64,000 bases of DNA from Hymenopus coronatus (GCA_030762935.1 CM060897.1:114840676-114904675); one strand, 5' to 3'. Positions 33,290-45,607 are shown, numbered from the stretch's first letter. Translations and numbers: made by a program. Notes: a model not told the origin generated them from the letters alone.

Positions 33290-33470
33290 AAGGTTTCAAT
33301 TGAAAGTATTCTCGGACTTCTAACCAGGTAAAAAATTGACTTGATACCAGCGTTTCGAAGAAGTGCATCTTTCTCGTCTTCAGGTGAACTGATGGATTGA
33401 GCTTGCGGAGACTGGTATTTATAAGAGCTGGAATGAAGCTAACATCTGATTGGCCATAATATCACACGAA
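33290..33470 (-). repeat. Penelope-like terminal motif (hammerhead-like core)
   Basis: The minus strand reads CTTATAAATACCAGTCTC, then TTCACCTGAAGACGAGAAAG, CTTCTTCGAAACGCTGGTAT and TTACCTGGTTAGAAGTCC. A TATA-like box, CTGAAGA, a potential stem (GAGAAAG / CTTCTTC) and GAAAC recall the termini of Penelope-like elements with minimal hammerhead ribozymes. The cleavage-site side does not fit a perfect hammerhead. It parallels the inverted repeats around the Jockey LINE. Confidence 0.4.
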
Positions 33471-35681
33471 TCTGGTTAGAAGCCCAGGAAAGCTTCAGTT
33501 CATATTTTACTCTTGGTTTCGTCAAACTGCCAAGTGGAATACAATCTATATTTTCAGTGTTATCATTACCTTCAGTTTTATTTCTTAAGTGTTGAATCAA
33601 ATGAAACAATATCTGCTTAGTAACCTTTCATGTCACACTTCTTAGATGTGATGCATTATAATATTTTATTTAGAAGATTTCTTAATTAATCTTTCGAATT
33701 TTAATGCTAAACTACATAAAACGTTGTATGTAACAAGTGTATAATCTTATTGTAACACACAAAAATTTTCGCGTCAGATTTCGTGTTCTAGTGTCACAAT
33801 CAGTCAAATTATCATTACTTACATAAGTATTGTATGAAATTTCTTAATCTAACAATCACTATATATGTATATATATATATATTTATATATATGTATCTTT
33901 TAAAAAATTATATTAATTCAGTGATCAAAGTTATTTTAATATCCTTCATTAACATTTTTGTGTAAAGTTCATATTTCCAATTGAACAAATACCATCTAAG
34001 TTTCTTAAACTTTGAGGTACATGAGACAATTTGATTTGCAGCATATATACATAATAAAATATATGCAATAATTTATAGCTTCCAAAGTATTTAATCAAAT
34101 TGTTATAAGGGGCCAACCTGTGTAAATTCACAAACTTTTGGAAATGTTAATTTTTGGATTTGAGCACCTTAATATATGATGGTCTTTGTAGATTAATATA
34201 CCGAAGCTATTTACAGTTACTTGCAATTTAAATGCTTGTCTTATGACATTTTAAAGGAAAGTTTTAATGTTAACAAATGACACTTAAAAATATTAAATGG
34301 CGTGTATCGCTAAATGCAATTGCCAACTCTGGCAAATATGAAAAATACTCCATGCGGTGCACATTTCAACCTTCAGTTGTATTTCTCTATCAGAGAATCA
34401 TTATATCATAATAGATACAAATTATCGAATTAATGTTCTAAATAAATGTAATTATGTATTTTTATTAACAAAATTAATTAATCCACAAAAATAATGAAAA
34501 AAGTAAGAATGAATAATTTTTCATATTTTTCTAAAAATATGTTTCATGTATTTATATAAACATTTATGAATTAGTTATACATAACAATAGAGGTATACGG
34601 TGAAAATGAATATAATGCCATAAGAAACATTGAATTTGAAATTTGCACAGTTTGGTCCCCTTAAATTTGGTATTCACATACACATAATCATGAAATCACC
34701 GTAAAACTATCAGAAAAATATATACAGAAATATAGACGTTTGGAATTTCAGATATTGTACTGATATTACATTTGTATTGTATAAAGAAAAATATTATATG
34801 GAACCCCAAGCATAGGTACAGATTTTTATTCTCTCTCAGCTGTACATAGGTTGAATTCAGATACCTAAGACAGGAAAGAATATATTTGGTATATACAAAA
34901 TATGAATCACTATTATGGCCCAGTGTATCAGACTGTTATGAATGCAAAATATAAAAAGCGGCGTATTTTACAGCGCAGCTGGTAGCTAAAACCTCCCCCC
35001 TGAATCATATATGACATATGTAATCCTTTCACATACAGGCTTACCTGGCATCAAAATAACTCTCTAAAGAGTAATAAAGATTGTAAATTTACAACCTATA
35101 CTGGTGATATAGCAGTTTTAACTTAATATTTTCTAGGTAGAAACTGCAGCAACTTAGTCATCGGAGAGCCGTTAGTGATTGTCACAAATTCGATGTTTTC
35201 CAGTTTCACTTTTATAATACTAGCTTAAGAACCACATGCATTGCAACGCTTTGCATAAAGCCATAGAAAAATACTCGATTTAAGCTCAAATTTTCATGTG
35301 ATAGATTAGATTAAGGGAAACGGAATGAAGTTTCACATCTCTATATTTTTTGTATAAATCTTTAAAAGGTTCTACTGTGATTTCACAGCTGTATTTAACA
35401 TACATATCAAGTTTGGTTAAAATTGGACAAATACTTTTCAAGTTATAAATTATTCTTTCATAAATGTTATTAAATAAATATTTTGCGTCACAAAATTTGA
35501 TGACATTTATTAGCATTTTTTATTTGGATCTTTGAACCATATGTTCACAAATGCAGCGCTACATGGCAGTTTTGTAATAGCTTTTATTATTGAATAATGA
35601 TAATTTTTTAAATGTTAGCACTATTTGTATCTAATATTAATAATTTTACATAAAAATATATTTTAAAAGATCTGATAGGTT
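33471..35681. other. Long unassigned AT-rich stretch
   Basis: Only simple-sequence features are seen, notably (AT)n at 33862-33894. There is no recognised repeat family and no open frame with a domain. It is the longest stretch of the window not explained by repeats. Confidence 0.4.
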
Positions 35682-36475
35682 ACATTCAAATGACCTTTCC
35701 TATATATACTCCATGCTAATCGAAATGGGCATTATCAGAAATGGTCTTGCTAGTTAGTTCCTTATAAACAGGATGAGTAAGGGAACACGCTGGGCTAAAC
35801 CGATAGTCAAATCCCTTTTTTAGCTTGTCGCTACGGGAGACAATTTAAATGCGATTCTATTTTGCATTCCCGGGAGTAAACCAAAAGAGATATTAGATGA
35901 AAGTTGACTTTCCAACTAGAAACGTTTTACGTAAGTAACATTGAAACTGATAACAAGGAATATCTCGGAAACAGTCTACAAAAAGATTATGAGATACATC
36001 GGTGGCCTAACGAGATGTCCGTTTTGTGTATTTCTTAAGGCCTACGAACTATACAAAACTCATCAAGAATGAAGAAGTGTTCAGAAACTATTTCCATAAA
36101 GTTAAAACTATTCATTTAGTTTGTCACTAAAATATTTTAAGCATATAGTATTTTAATCAAAGTCGTTGGAGCCATTTTTAAGAAAATAAAAGTTTTCAAA
36201 AATGTTCCATATAAAGAGTAATTGAGAGTAGGGGATTTTCCTGAAAAATTGTGTCACAGCTTTGGAAGATAGTGAATTTGAATAGCAAGTATGATATTTA
36301 CCCAACTTTTCGTTTTGAGTTATACTGTCCACAGTCAATATACCCATACACTGACATTTTTCTAAAAATGCATTTTTGGATCCAGGAAGCCCCAAAACAC
36401 GTATTTTAGGTGAATCTTCTATATCGAGCTTTTGGGTGGAATACGATACCTTCTATATCTACGTGTACACAAGAT
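35682..36475 (-). repeat. PHR, near full length, diverged
   Basis: TTCAAATGACCTTTCC at the tail, AATAACAAGGAATATCTCGG style blocks, AGTATTTTAATCAAAGTCGT and ATCGAGCTTTTGGGTGGAAT. The head ends near 36475. The GT/CA tract is reduced to a few bases. Confidence 0.75.
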
Positions 36476-36533
36476 AGGTGTGCTATAGAAATTAAAATTA
36501 ATGTTGTTAGGATAATTTTGTTGGCTATAACAT

Positions 36534-36538
<5 letters not shown>

Positions 36539-36592
<54 letters not shown>
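36539..36592. repeat. (AT)n microsatellite
   Basis: About 27 uninterrupted AT units. The rest of 36476-37424 is unassigned AT-rich DNA. Confidence 0.95.
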
Positions 36593-36598
<6 letters not shown>

Positions 36599-37424
36599 TT
36601 TGGTAACCTTTAGTTGAATGGAAACAAAAGCCGGCACTCATGGAAAATGTTTAAGTTGTGCAAAAGTAGTTTTGAGAAAAACGCTTTTTAATGAAATAAT
36701 ATACTAGGAAACAGTTGTATTGTACTATCTTTAAATGAATTTAGAGCCAGAAGCAAGGGAAATAGAGCTAAATGTTGATTTTCTAGGCCTTAAGGTTTAC
36801 AAACAATATTTTCTATAATACAAAAAGAGTGATTTTAGATTTGTTTGCCTACTGTAATCAAGCTTTCTCTCCAATTAGCGTTTAAATATGCTTAATAAAG
36901 AACCATTATAATTAATGCTAAGTTTACTGTTTTACTTTGAACTAAGAAGGATTTATTAAGTGCACAATGTTCTGATTAGCATAAAAACTCTTAGCTTAAA
37001 ATAGGTTGACGTCTCTACGTCTCTACCCAAACTATGTTGAAGTTATGCTTCTTTAATACTTTTTACCACGACCTGTACTTAACTCCAGGAATGCTTCGAA
37101 ATCAGATTCACCTAAGAAGTTACCAAAAAGTAGGGACTGTATCAGAAATACAATGGTATGAAGGAATATTATTTAATGGATAGCCCAGGCAGGATTATAC
37201 TCTCATCAAAAGAAAATACTTTGTATATTTCCCATAGCTGCTATCATGACATGCCGAGAAACATACACATTGTTTCAATGAACATGTGTGACTTAGAAAG
37301 ATTAAAATCTCCATCTAACCAATGTTAAATATGCTAAATTGATTATCTGAATGTGTAGGTATTCAATTAAAATATCAAGTTTGACAGTTAACGCTTAGTA
37401 ATGAACATTGAATTATTTTCGTAA

Positions 37425-38138
37425 TTACTCTATACCTTATTCTTCTATTTATTTTATTATAATCGAGATAAACATTAGCAGAAATTGTCTTGATTATTTG
37501 CTTCCTTGTAAGTAGAAGGAAAAATAGGGAATACACAAGTCTAAAACGATAGTCAAATATTTTAAAAACCGGTTACATGTGGACGAAATACGTTTCTATG
37601 CAACTTTCCGTGTGAAAAAATCTTTAAATATTTTACATCTTAAACAAATAACAAGCAATATTTCAGAAATGGCGAATTCGACGAAAAAACGCATATAACA
37701 TAAATTGTGTACTTTAACGTAATCTACACTTTTGTGTAGTAAGTTTTTGTCTGTCTCTTATGGTGTACCAGTTACGTAAAATTCACCAAAATTCATTCAG
37801 AATAAAAAGGTCTATTCTCAGAAAATTCCACATATACCTTGTATTTTACATGTAAATATATTTAATATTTATTTTAATCAAAATTGTTACAGACATTTTT
37901 TAGAAAAACAACTATTTCGAAAATATTTCCATTTAAAGGGTTTGGAGGGGGATTTTTCTCGTAAACTTCGTGTGGAAGTTACTAAACTTATATGCAAAGT
38001 TTGGTTTTTTGCCGACTTTTCGTTTTTGAGTTATCGTGTTCACAGGCACACGGATCTTTCCGGTGAAATCCTGGTATCATATTTTTAGGTGGAATGCAAT
38101 ACCTTCTCAATACACTATGTACGTGTAGAGAAAGTAAA
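37425..38138 (-). repeat. PHR, diverged, extreme tail missing
   Basis: From TATTCTTCTATTTATTTTAT through TTATGGTGTACCAGTTACG to TGGAATGCAATACCTTCTCA and the head TGTAGAGAAAGTAAAT. Confidence 0.7.
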
Positions 38139-38362
38139 TATCCATTCAATGCTTTTTCCTTTGATTGTACCAGAACACCGCTTTCGAATATCTGTTCTTT
38201 ATATGCAGGATGGAATAAGCTTGCAAGGGAAATATTACAGCAGCCTTTTTCTCCTATGCACAATCTTCCATAAAATCCGTTTCTTATTACTGCAATATTA
38301 CGCGTGAGAAGCTCGGCAATGGTGTTTCCTCTGGTAATAAATACAGCGCTCTCGAATCCCAC
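38139..38362 (-). other. Unrecognised open stretch, about 72 codons
   Basis: The minus strand from 38362 is open through GFESAVFITRGNTIAELLTR, NGFYGRLCIGEKGCCNISLA and FHPAYKEQIFESGVLVQSKE, then runs into the PHR. There is no ATG; the frame opens after a TAAG that could be a splice acceptor. No family was recognised. It could be a host exon, a fossil of one, or chance. Nothing else is seen in 38363-38516. Confidence 0.15.
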
Positions 38363-38516
38363 TTATTTTTTCCGTTGCATGGTAGCTGGCTCTTGGGGCT
38401 TCGTATGATCTTCACGCAGCTGAAAATCGCATTTCTTCCGAAGAGAATTCGGATGAAATAACTGCTTCAGGTGAAACATCTGTGAAATTACACCAAAATA
38501 TTTTAAAAATATATGC

Positions 38517-39652
38517 TATTACTTTCTATACACGTACTTACACCTACGAGAAGGTACTGTAATGCACCCAAACATTCGATACTGAGATTTCACCGGAAAT
38601 ATAGTTTTGAGATCCCCTAAATGCAAAGAAAAGCATTTTTAGAAAAATATCCGTGTTTGTGTCTTTTTTTTTTGGTATTGTTTAATGCCCGATTTAACTG
38701 CTTATGGCACCGCAGGCGGTGACACTGATGAAACATGAATGTTGATGGAGCACCGGTGGAATGCGATGGCGGGGGAAACCGGAGTACCCGGAGAAAACCC
38801 GCCACAGCGTTGCTTTGTTCACCAAAAATTTCACATGCGGTCACTTACGATCGAACCCCGGCCGTATAGGTGAGAGGCGAGTGGTCTAACCACTCGGCCA
38901 CGGCGCGGCCATGTGTGTTTGTGTCTGTCTGTGTGTGTCTGTGTGTATGTGTGTCTGTGCACAGCATAGCTTAAAAACGAAAAGACCATTAAATACCAAA
39001 CTCGGTATTTAATTTTGGTATCTTCCAAGAATGCCACACGAAGATTTAAAAAATAATCCGTATCCTTGACATGGAACTTTTTTCAAAACTTTTGTTTTTG
39101 TTAAAAATTGCACTAACAATTTTGATTAAAATAGCACATATTAAAGCCATTTCTACCACAAAAAATGTGTATCCTGAAATTTCTGGGAATAGTTTCTAAA
39201 GACATGTTTATTCTGGATGAATTTTGCATAATTTGGCATAACTAGTAAACCGTAAGAGATAAACAAAAACGTACTGTATAAAAATTGTAGATGACGATAA
39301 ATCACACAATCTATGCCATATACAATTTTTTCGTGGAGTTGATCGTTTTTGAGATATTCCTTGTTATTGCTTTCAGCTTTAAAAAAACTTGTACTTTTCT
39401 CATACAGGAATTTGTCAACTCTTGTCCATACAAACAAAGGAACTTCAGTCACATAGTAACCACCTTTTGACTATCACTTTAACCTGTGGTATTTCCTTAT
39501 TTCGCTTCTTCTTACAAGGAAGCAAGTAATAAGACTATTTATGCTAATTTTTTCTCAAGTAGCATGAAGTAAATAGAAGCATAAGCTTTTTAACAATAAT
39601 TTGTTGCAGATATATAGAGAAAGTCATGTGAATGGAACGTAGGGGATTTTTT
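38517..39652 (+). repeat. PHR, full length, with SINE A2 in its GT tract
   Basis: ATTACTTTCTATACACGTAC to CATGTGAATGGAACGTAGG and a T-run. SINE A2 (38668-38908) lies inside the GT tract, which resumes at 38910. Confidence 0.75.
38668..38908 (-). repeat. SINE family A2
   Basis: GCACCGCAGGCGGTGACACT, GGCGGGGGAAACCGGAGTAC, ACGATCGAACCCCGGCC and GAGTGGTCTAACCACTCGGC, all reverse-oriented. The A-tail appears as the T-run at 38664. Confidence 0.75.
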
Positions 39653-39696
39653 CATAATAAAGTAATATCAATTCTAAACTTTAACTAGATACGTAT

Positions 39697-39935
39697 AAAG
39701 TTTCTACTTTCTCTATAGGTACTATGTACTTAGCGTATAGAAGTGTTGTGTTTCACCTAAACATTCGAAATTGAGATTACACCGGAATATAAGTTTTGAC
39801 ATCCCCTTAGTCTAATAAGTTATTTTCAGAAAAAATCTGAGTATGAGTGTGTTTGTGGGGCGTGGACAGCACAGTTCAAAAACGAAAACACTGTTAAATA
39901 CAAAACTTGGTATATAAGCTTGGTCTTCCAAGGAT
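39697..39935 (+). repeat. PHR, head fragment
   Basis: CTACTTTCTCTATAGG, a short GT tract, GGACAGCACAGTTCAAAAAC and CTTCCAAGGATG, then SINE B. Confidence 0.65.
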
Positions 39936-39937
39936 GA

Positions 39938-40252
39938 TCGTCTTCTTAGGCGGTGGAGAGCGGCTGCTTGCGTTTTATTTTCATTACCGGCGTGGGGAAC
40001 TTTCCTCCGCTGGGAGATCTAGTCCGGGCTGCACTCAGTCCCTAGGGAGCCAATTGAGGCACTACTTGATTGAGAAGTAGCGGCTCCAGATCGAGAAGAC
40101 CGCATCAACCGGCCGGGAGGAATTTGAGGTGATGATCACGCCACACCCTCCAGCACTGCACCCCATTCATCACGTCTTCGAGCCGAGATGGGAAATGTAG
40201 CGACCGCGCGGTAGGTTTTGGTCCTTTGCGCACTGTGCCATGAAGTTAAGTT
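39938..40252 (+). repeat. SINE family B
   Basis: CGTCTTCTTAGGCGG, TACCGGCGTGGGGAACTTTC, GACCGCATCAACCGGCCGGG and CCAGCACTGCACCCCATTCA. The B box is lost and no duplication is seen. Confidence 0.65.
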
Positions 40253-40257
40253 ATATT

Positions 40258-40567
40258 TGCTTTGACTTCCCCCGAGTCCAAAAAAAAAAAGCATTTTTAG
40301 AAAAAGGCCCGTGCGTTTGTGCATGTGTGGAGGGGGCTGGATGGACGGCATAGCTCGAAAACGAAAAGACCGTTAAATATCAAAAGCCAAGGATGTGCTA
40401 CATTTTCCGTGGAAGAAATTTCGATATTGTTTTTCTCAAAATGGCTTCAATAATTATGATTAAAATGTCATATGTTTAAGATATTTTCCTGATACACATA
40501 ATACATATATTCAGTTTTCTGGGTATAGCCTGTGTAGATATCTTCATATTTTTGTAATATATGTTTG
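40258..40567 (+). repeat. PHR, internal fragment
   Basis: CCCGAGTCCAAAAAA, a short GT tract, GACGGCATAGCTCGAAAACG and TCATATGTTTAAGATATTTT. It begins upstream of where the preceding fragment stops, so it is a separate copy. Confidence 0.6.
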
Positions 40568-41305
40568 TCAATGCACGGAGAAGGTCTCATTAGAATTACC
40601 GTCTGGGCTAAACTTGGAGTGGGGTATGGAGCAATACATCAAAACGGTACCAAACTAATAAGAGAGGGGCTCGCGTGGATTAGACTAGGAGCTTGGCGGA
40701 TGATAAAAATTACTGGCGAGAATGGTATCCAATCCGCCGCATTTGCAGGGAGGAAGAGTCATGGATCCATATCTTGGAAAGATGTGGAGTTACACAGGAA
40801 TGGACGGAAAGGATATTTACTGCAATCCTTTACCACCACGAATGTTGAATTAGAAGCATGTTGGACGCTACCGGCAGGCACGGAGCGGACGGGCTAGGTA
40901 AATTTTTACTAAAGTCAAGACATCTGAAATCTCAGAAGGCTGATAATAGGAAAAAAGGGGGGCGATAAGAAGAGTTAAACAAAAGCGATTATAATATTTT
41001 ACATATATTATATATCATACTTTTCGGTCATTAATTTTTTGTGGTGTTAATATTGTGAATGTATATATTCGTTTTTCTCTTAAGTGTATTTGTCTATTAT
41101 AATAGGGTGTATTACTACATCTGAATACGCTTTCATCTGTGTTGCAAATTTACGTTGCTGTATTTGAATGTCTGTCCTTTTATTTTAGTGTTCACTCATA
41201 TGTTTTTTTTTAAAACATTGCTTACTATTTTGTGTAGTACGGTCTGTGGACCGTGTGATTGATGAAGATCAATGTATGCATACTGTTATTTTAATAAATA
41301 CATTT
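40567..41305 (+). pseudogene. Second LINE, truncated sister copy (C-terminus plus 3' UTR)
   Basis: It is homologous to 31965-32745: IREGLAWIRLGAWR is intact, while the zinc motif region is frameshifted (AAFAGRKSHGSIS in the shifted frame) and the first cysteines are lost. The same 3' UTR follows (TAATAGGGTGTATTAC, GTACGGTCTGTGGACCG) and it ends AATAAATACATTTATTG. It is a classic 5'-truncated insertion, with no clear target duplication. Confidence 0.7.
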
Positions 41306-41394
41306 ATTGATAGAACTAATATACTTCAATCTTTCGTGGACAGAAACACTATAACCTTTGCGCATACATGTTGACGACGCAACTTCTCCCACCA

Positions 41395-41640
41395 TCAGTC
41401 CTTCGGGTGAACATTTGCCACTGCGCAAATTACGGTTTTGCTCTTTTTGGGCCTCGCACCGTTCCCTTGCACTTTCCATTCCTTAGAGAGATAGTAAGCA
41501 TCCAATCCCCATCCAAATAATACAGGCGGCAGATTGGGCTGCGACCTTAGGTTTGTGTTTTGAAAATAAATCGAATGCCAAAATTGTCTATTTTCTTTAT
41601 AGAAGTCTGTTATTCTTTCATCTACATGGGTACTAACATC
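41395..41640 (-). other. Unrecognised open stretch, about 80 codons
   Basis: The minus strand downstream of the PHR edge at 41640 is open: HVDERITDFYKENRQFWHSI, GWGLDAYYLSKEWKVQGNGA and KKSKTVICAVANVHPKD. No domain was recognised. Its upstream part runs into repeat sequence, so any natural start is unclear. It is possibly a fossil exon or part of an unknown element. Confidence 0.15.
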
Positions 41641-42560
41641 CACAGAAAAAATCTGATGTGTTCCATTTACGTGGCTTTCTCTACATCTCTGTAACAAATT
41701 ATTTTGAAAACGCATATTCTTCTATCTATTTCGTGATACTCGAGATAAACATTAGCAGAAATTGTCCTTATTACTTGGTTACTTGTGAGTAGAAGGGAAA
41801 AATTCTAATGTGTTTCATTCACATGATGTCCTCTAGCTGTTTGATAAACAAACCTTTTGAAATTGAAATTGGCTTAAAATTGAAACCAATAGTTCTGAAT
41901 ATCTCCAAAACGGTTAACTACAAAAAATGTATATGACGTAAATACTGAAGTTTAATGAGATCTACATTTTGTTTTGTATTTTAGTTCTTCCTCTTACGTT
42001 TTCAGTTATATAAAAGTCATCCAGAATGAGCAGAGCCTATTTCCAAAATATTCAAGATATACCTACATTACGTTTTCCATAAAAATATCTTATTCATAAG
42101 GTATTTAGATAAAAATCGTTAGAGCCATTTTTGATAAAAGAAAGATTTTCAAAAAACTTACATAAATAGAATAGTTTGGAGTGGAGGGATTTTCTTCAAA
42201 ATCTTCGTGTCCCTTCCTTGGAAGATACTAAACTTATATATCAAGTGTGGTATTTTACCGATTTTTGTTCACGGACACACACATACACGCGCGCGGATGT
42301 TTTGCTAAAATGATTTTTTATTTTATATACAGGGGACCCTAAAGCATCTTGATATTTAGTTTGGTTTTTAACAGTTTTTTCGTTTTTGAGCTATGCTGTC
42401 CGCAGGTACACACAGGGACCTTTTTCTACAAATGCTTATTTTGATTTAGGGGGGTCCCAAAACATATATTTCCGTTGAAATCATGGTATGGACATTTGGG
42501 TGCATTGCAATACCTTTTTTACACACTATGTATACATTACATGTAGAGAAAGTAAAATAT
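41640..42560 (-). repeat. PHR cluster: a tail fragment, a near-complete copy and an extra head
   Basis: The tail fragment 41640-41808 is followed at an A-run by another PHR (TTCTAATGTGTTTCATTCAC) that extends to about 42355. A third head fragment with its own GT/CA remnant lies at 42360-42560. All are on the same strand. Confidence 0.65.
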
Positions 42561-42831
42561 TTTTTACTTTAAAAATGTGATCAATACTCCCTAAGCAATG
42601 CCCTATAATAAAATCAGCGAAACAGAAAAAATGTTCCGTTAGTGTGGAAAATTGTAAAAGAAGAAAATACAGAACTAATAAGATGGCAGTAATAATGCAG
42701 TAGCTAATGATGATGGATCAAACGGCAGGGAATACAGTGATGGTGAGACAAAGGATATAGACTTAAGATTGCAGCACCTACGAAATTCAGAAAGTAAAAA
42801 GGCTATTTTTCTGTTTTTCTACATCTATATA

Positions 42832-42864
<33 letters not shown>
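42832..42864. repeat. (ATT)n microsatellite
   Basis: Eleven or so ATT units. The rest of 42561-43169 is unassigned. Confidence 0.9.
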
Positions 42865-43169
42865 TTAATTATATTTGCATATATCTATAATACAGCCTCT
42901 GCTTCAATAATTCAATCATATCTTACTACACTTATTATCTACTTACAAAACAGTGATTCATCCACTCATAACTTTATATAGATGTATGACATATTCAAGA
43001 AAACTAACAAATTTAATATTACTTGCATTATTTTAATATAGCATATACCCGAACATAACATATATTTAAATGTCATGAGTATAAGTATGTTACATCCTAT
43101 ATAAATGTTAAAAACATAATAGAACGAATATCTAGAAAGTGACAGACGATTATTCATAATCAAGCTATA

Positions 43170-43759
43170 ACGAAAGTTAACACAAAACTTTACTTACACA
43201 ATTACAGTACCTTTCTCTATTTTTCAACGTAATCGTCATTGTTATCAAGACATTTATTGTCACGTGGTACTGGGTTTTCAGTGCAGGTGTTATACTCTTC
43301 CACCGCTAAAGATCTGAGCGAAGATGTCACTATCACTTTGAGGTCTTCATTGGCTGGAAATTTTTTTCCATCCAAAAAATCATGTACGGTGTCCAAAGTG
43401 AAACACCGGTTTTTCTGAATTCTTTTATCAACACCTGGTTTCCACTCCTCCAAAACGATTGATGAACTTCCACTCGGGTCTTTATCGTAATTACTCATAA
43501 ATTATGCACCATTTCCTCACTGAAGATTCGTTCCTGCATTATCACCACTTGCGAATATTTGCCTATAAAATTCGATTGACCGAACATTTTATGCATTCAA
43601 GGAAATGAATAAGTTCTTTAGCAGTAGGTAAGCATAACATTGGCATTGGAAAACTAGCACCACGTGACAATAAATGTCCTGACAGAATGGAGATTACATT
43701 GAGATATAAAGTAGGGTACCGTAATTTTGTAAATATAGTTTTGTGTTGATATCTTCCGT
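43170..43759 (-). mobile_element. Internally deleted mariner, copy 2
   Basis: 590 bp bounded by TA at 43168-43169 and 43760-43761. The inverted ends of about 60 bp begin ACGAAAGTTAACACAAAAC and ACGGAAGATATCAACACAA. It is the better-preserved sister of 29307-29923. It is too short for a full transposase. Confidence 0.8.
43217..43498 (-). pseudogene. Transposase C-terminus in the deleted mariner
   Basis: The 93-codon frame reads SNYDKDPSGSSSIVLEEWKP, then TVHDFLDGKKFPANEDLKV, SLRSLAVEEYNT, NKCLDNNDDYVEK and a stop. The second half follows the usual end of mariner transposases (a GKKF block, then a block ending GDYVEK). The catalytic Asp motifs are absent, as expected if the middle of the gene was deleted. 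No transposition activity is possible. The first 40 residues are not recognised with certainty and may be N-terminal or linker sequence. Confidence 0.6.
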
Positions 43760-44090
43760 TATCATTTATTTATGTCAAATCGTCTAACACTTTGTGAATA
43801 CCATCGTATATAAATCTACGGTTTGGAAGTTTTTGGAACCTAGAAGAGAAGTTTTGAATACAATCGTCACAAAAATAAAAAATGGCTGTTATAAACATTG
43901 GTTGTTGCAAAATTTGATCATACACACAGTCAAGGTATTTAGGTGTCTCCTCGCTTCGAGCTATAAAGTAATTTGAAGATTTATATTACACCTATTTCCT
44001 AGCATAATATTTTATAAAACAGATTTTTTACATGTTGGGATCTACTGGTTGATCAACAGAACTGGCAAAACTAGGAAATGTGTACTAAGT
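43760..44090. other. Unassigned DNA
   Basis: Nothing recognised. Confidence 0.4.
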
Positions 44091-44103
44091 CAGATTAAAT
44101 TTG

Positions 44104-44709
44104 ATTTAATTGTTTTTTTCACACCTGCCGTGTGTAGGATAAGAGTTGGATAGGTAGAGACAGACTGAAAAATTCAATGCCATAGCCGGGATTTGAACCA
44201 CGGTTTTTCCGTTATCTAGCCAGTTGCTCTACCACTGAACTGCCTTATCACTAAATTTCTCAACTGACTCGCATGTTTTCCGGTAAACCACAAGATGATC
44301 TCAAATTATTTTGAGATATCAACCCCAATGGCGACTTAAAATGTCGTAAGTAGCAGGAGTCATAGTGTAGTCAGCTATTATGGTCAATTATCCTAACCAT
44401 ATTATACCATATATTAACCTATCCAACTCCTGTCCTACACACGGCTAGTGTGAAAAAAACAGATCAACACTAATTGACCATATAACGAATCGTGAGACAT
44501 AAAGTACTTACGACATTGTAAATCGACATAGGGGTTGTCATCCCAAAATGATTGGAGATCACCGGGAAACATACGAGTCAGTTGGGAAATTCAATGCTAT
44601 GCCGGTATGTTTCATGGTAGCTCAGTGGTAGACCAACCGGCTAGAGACCGGGAGATTCATGGTACGTAACCCGGCTTTGCTATTGCATTTTTTAGTGTGA
44701 CTACCTATA
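44104..44709. mobile_element. Inverted SINE E dimer with 13-bp target duplication
   Basis: A minus-oriented unit (44155-44360) and a plus-oriented unit (44470-44709) share leader and tRNA-like parts. Between and around them, GTGTGTAGGATAAGAGTTGG near 44129 and its inverse CCAACTCCTGTCCTACACAC near 44422 form an inner inverted repeat with T-run/A-run ends. The whole is flanked by perfect CAGATTAAATTTG at 44091-44103 and 44710-44722. The stretch 44723-45319 is unassigned. Confidence 0.7.
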
Positions 44710-45319
44710 CAGATTAAATTTGTTCAGTTAGTTCTCTTTGTTTTTCTCTTTCTGTTTCTTTACTATTCTATTTTGTTTATTTTTGTCACTTTTAAGTTGT
44801 TTCTGGAATATGCATGCTTGGTCAGCGATCCATGCAGTAAGTAATAGTGCAGTTGCTCATAATTTAGCATCAATAAAGTAATATGTCTGCCAAATCATAG
44901 TAAAACGGTTTTTATACAACGGAACATAACAGTTTTGAACACTGTTACAGTAACCAGGTCACATAAATATTTATATCCCCCTCTTTGTTCTATTCTGCAT
45001 ATGAGAATCCTATCACCGCATCGATTAGTGGGTTGCCTATCTGCAAGGCTGATTTTATCGACGTGAATTCAATTACTTGTTAGCACCAGCAAGGGAAGGA
45101 GAAAGCTATGACGTTTACCCTCGGTAAACGCTGAAACTATATTTCAAAATGTTGCATGTGTAGTCTTTCGCCATTAACTTCAAAGTTGCTGGTGGAGCAG
45201 AAAACTAGCAATAAATCAACCTTTTGTTAAATCATAAATAATATCTGTGTAATGAGCAAGTCAGCTGATTTAAATTTCTATTGGTCAAATATTAGTTTCA
45301 TAAACATAGAGCTGCAGCA

Positions 45320-45508
45320 TTTTTATTTTTTCTACCACATATAGTAAGTTTTGACAATGTTATATGTAAAGGATGTAATGGACGAATTTTCTTAAACATT
45401 TTTGTGTCCCGTCCTTGGAAGATTTTTAATTGAAATATCAAGTTTGATATTTACCCGAACTTGTTTAAGGAAATTCATGTTAAAATTTCACAGAAAATAT
45501 GTGAACAC
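45320..45508 (-). repeat. PHR fragment
   Basis: TTATATGTAAAGGATGTAAT, CGTCCTTGGAAGATT and AAGTTTGATATTTACCCG blocks. Confidence 0.5.
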
Positions 45509-45607
45509 CCAATTTCTCTAACACGCTAGGTAAATAGAGGAAATACTTTTTTCCACCCTAAAATACCATATCAAGATATCACAGGAAATATCGAGTCTTT
45601 AAAAAAA
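45509..45607 (+). repeat. PHR head fragment
   Basis: CCAATTTCTCTAACACGCTA to TCACAGGAAATATCGAG, ending in an A-run where an opposite-strand PHR begins. Confidence 0.55.
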
